The notes beneath the pieces are model-generated. The model searched no databases and was not told where the DNA came from. It worked only from the letters and a program-made list of their open reading frames with translations. The position numbers and the translations under genes are program-made. Below are positions 7,489 through 8,337 of a stretch of DNA of 8,337 nt, in pieces. Each line of letters opens with the position of its first letter. Position 1 is the first letter of the stretch. This DNA is from an uncultured Verrucomicrobiae bacterium (GTDB lineage Bacteria; Verrucomicrobiota; Verrucomicrobiia; Palsa-1439): contig CALBCO010000027.1 in the NCBI GenBank assembly GCA_937927265.1, positions 1 to 8,337 on the forward strand, in the 5' to 3' direction.

Positions 7489-8235
7489 ATGAATGTTGTC
7501 TTCATCATCTGCGACGACCTCAACAACGCCATCGAAGGTTTTGGGCAAATACCGTGCGCGCCGGCCCCGAATCTGCGCCGCCTGATGAGCGAAGGCGTCC
7601 GCTTCACCAACGCGCACGCGAATTGTCCGATCTGCCTGCCCTCGCGCAACAGCCTGTTCAGCGGCATCTATCCGCACGGCACAGGCCATTTCACGCTCTG
7701 GGATCACTGGCGGTCCTGCACCCCCATTGCCACCACGGGCGAGGCGTACCGGCTGCCCGGGTTCGGCCGGGCGCTCCTCCGTGATGCGGTGATGTTGCCC
7801 CTGCACTTCAAGCGCAACGGCTACAACGTGTATGGCGCAGGCAAGACCCTGCACAATGGCGCGGTGGATGAATCTTGGTGGACTGAGTATCATGGCGGGC
7901 CGGATTACGGTCCGGCGCGGTACGGATTGCCTCCAGATGAATGGCTCACGCATCTGTTTGAAGGCGATCCGCTGGAAGCTTATGCCAACCGTTACGCGGG
8001 ATTGGACCGTTGCTGGCTCGACGGACGGAATTTCCGCTATCACGCCATTGAGCTGTTGCTCGGCCCGTTGGATGAAGTGTTCGGCGATCCGAAATGCAAA
8101 GGTTTCCTGCGCGGGGGGCGCGAATTCCGGTACGTGAATGACAAAGACCGCGATTTACTGCCGGACGAAGAGACCGCCGCCTACGGTGTCGAGGTGCTAA
8201 GAGCCTATCCCAAAACCTTGTCTAGGATGCTATAA
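7489..8235 (+). CDS. Formylglycine-dependent sulfatase (iduronate-2-sulfatase-like), cut by an IS
   Basis: The N-terminal half of a type I sulfatase, which hydrolyses sulfate esters on glycans. Asp9-Asp10 (IICDDLN) bind the metal. CLPSR (49-53) is the C-x-P-S-R motif, and Cys49 should be converted to formylglycine. GAGKTLH puts Lys119 and His122 in the K-x-x-H spacing of iduronate-2-sulfatase (GKVFH) rather than the common GKWH. Genuine sequence runs to about codon 236-237 (8199); the last 11 codons to the TAA at 8233-8235 are read from the IS. The family is usually around 450-550 residues, so metal-site residues of the C-terminal half are missing. There is no signal peptide, suggesting a cytosolic enzyme. 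GGAG at 7477-7480 precedes the ATG by 8 nt, and the ATG overlaps the GH29 stop, so the two are coupled. The rest of the gene may lie beyond the IS. Confidence 0.9.
   Translation: MNVVFIICDDLNNAIEGFGQIPCAPAPNLRRLMSEGVRFTNAHANCPICLPSRNSLFSGIYPHGTGHFTLWDHWRSCTPIATTGEAYRLPGFGRALLRDAVMLPLHFKRNGYNVYGAGKTLHNGAVDESWWTEYHGGPDYGPARYGLPPDEWLTHLFEGDPLEAYANRYAGLDRCWLDGRNFRYHAIELLLGPLDEVFGDPKCKGFLRGGREFRYVNDKDRDLLPDEETAAYGVEVLRAYPKTLSRML
8197..8200. other. IS target site, CTAA
   Basis: CTAA sits directly before the IS end GAGCC and fits the short YTAR or TNA target duplications of IS5-type elements. The second copy would lie after the right end, outside the window. Confidence 0.5.
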
Positions 8236-8236
8236 T
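8228..8236 (+). promoter_or_regulatory. Transposase promoter, extended -10
   Basis: TGCTATAAT contains a perfect TATAAT (8231-8236) with the TG of an extended -10 box. No good -35 lies 17 nt upstream (TCCCAA at 8208-8213), so recognition would rest on the extended -10. The predicted transcript start is just before the AAGGAGG. Confidence 0.6.
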
Positions 8237-8256
8237 GGGCCGACAAGGAGGTCTTT

Positions 8257-8337
8257 ATGGGGAAAATCGCATCGCGCGAGCGTTGGCTCGTGTCGGATGA
8301 GTTGTGGGATAAAATCGAACCGCTGCTGCCCAAGCGC
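8257..8337 (+). CDS. IS5-family transposase, N-terminal fragment
   Basis: The first 27 codons, open to the window edge. WLVSDELWDKIEPLLPKR (residues 10-27) is the hallmark opening of IS5-family (DUF4096-type) transposases, a helix-turn-helix N-terminal region before the DDE nuclease domain. AAGGAGG at 8245-8251 lies 5 nt before the ATG. The catalytic residues are beyond the window, so activity cannot be judged. Confidence 0.85.
   Translation, partial: MGKIASRERWLVSDELWDKIEPLLPKR

Larger units (their letters stand above)
6097..7492 (+). pseudogene. GH29 alpha-L-fucosidase, three frameshifts
   Basis: The homology runs through frame 1 (6097-6305), frame 3 (to about 6632), frame 1 (to about 6973) and frame 2 (to the TGA at 7490-7492). 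Three one-base corrections give a continuous 464-residue protein, normal for a GH29 core that removes alpha-L-fucose. Landmarks: FGLFIHWG (32-39, His37), KHIEGFCLFDS (95-105), the nucleophile Asp204 in LFLDWSYPG, INDR (236-239), VTPEQ (Glu255, candidate acid/base) and KGGNMILNVGPTGRG (307-321). Two active-site positions differ from the Thermotoga maritima enzyme: KHHDGF reads KHIEGF, and EW reads DW (47-48). There is no signal peptide, so it is probably cytosolic. GGAG at 6084-6087 precedes the ATG by 9 nt. The stop overlaps the sulfatase ATG (7489-7492). Sequence between the shifts looks conserved, which argues for recent damage or assembly error. Confidence 0.85.
8201..8337 (+). mobile_element. 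Left end of an IS5-family insertion sequence (partial)
   Basis: The sulfatase homology stops at 8200 and a compact IS leader begins with GAGCCTATCCCAAAACC, which resembles the GAG-starting terminal repeats of IS5-family elements. It is followed by a promoter, a strong RBS and a transposase start within 56 nt, the usual IS economy. The right inverted repeat is outside the window, so the repeat could not be checked against its partner. Confidence 0.75.

Overview
This is an 8.3 kb, GC-rich bacterial window filled almost entirely with carbohydrate-active genes: a glycosidase C-terminal part, a GH1 beta-glycosidase, a tandem GH43-like beta-propeller protein, a GH29 alpha-L-fucosidase and a formylglycine-type sulfatase, plus a D-2-hydroxyacid dehydrogenase and the left end of an IS5-type insertion sequence. 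The mix of sulfatase, fucosidase and unusual GH43-like proteins fits a glycan-degrading member of the PVC group (Verrucomicrobiota, Planctomycetota or Lentisphaerota). That placement is inferred from content only, because no taxonomic marker is present.

Layout. Positions 1-1024 (+) hold the end of a glycosidase-like gene with one frameshift; its stop overlaps the GH1 start (1021-2343, +) in an ATGA junction. A convergent gap (2344-2534) holds a near-symmetrical hairpin with an A5 tract on one side and a T5 tract on the other, a good bidirectional terminator. On the minus strand, 4741-2535 encodes a secreted or lipoprotein GH43-like protein built from two homologous propellers and broken by two frameshifts. 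A 170-bp divergent gap follows, with a perfect TTGACA box. It leads into the plus-strand set: dehydrogenase (4912-5988), GH29 (6097-7492, three frameshifts) and sulfatase (7489-8200, ATGA overlap with GH29). The sulfatase is cut by an IS inserted at 8200/8201 next to CTAA; the IS promoter, RBS and first 27 transposase codons are visible.

How the genes may work together. GH29 and the sulfatase are translationally coupled, and neither has a signal peptide. This suggests cytosolic desulfation and defucosylation of imported oligosaccharides. GH1 also lacks a signal peptide. The GH43-like protein is the only product with an export signal. The dehydrogenase could act on a released sugar acid or hydroxyacid, but nothing in the window proves its substrate.

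The main oddity is damage. Six frameshifts fall in three genes, and each is repaired by a one-base change (one could instead be a 4-bp duplication), while the GH1 and dehydrogenase genes between them are intact. Either the assembly carries indel errors or the locus is in early decay; the IS insertion is a real structural interruption in either case. Two enzymes also lack expected active-site residues: GH1 has FVEP where FNEP is expected, and the GH43-like protein has Arg where related proteins carry Glu. I see no CRISPR array, tRNA, rRNA or recognisable new defence or secretion system.
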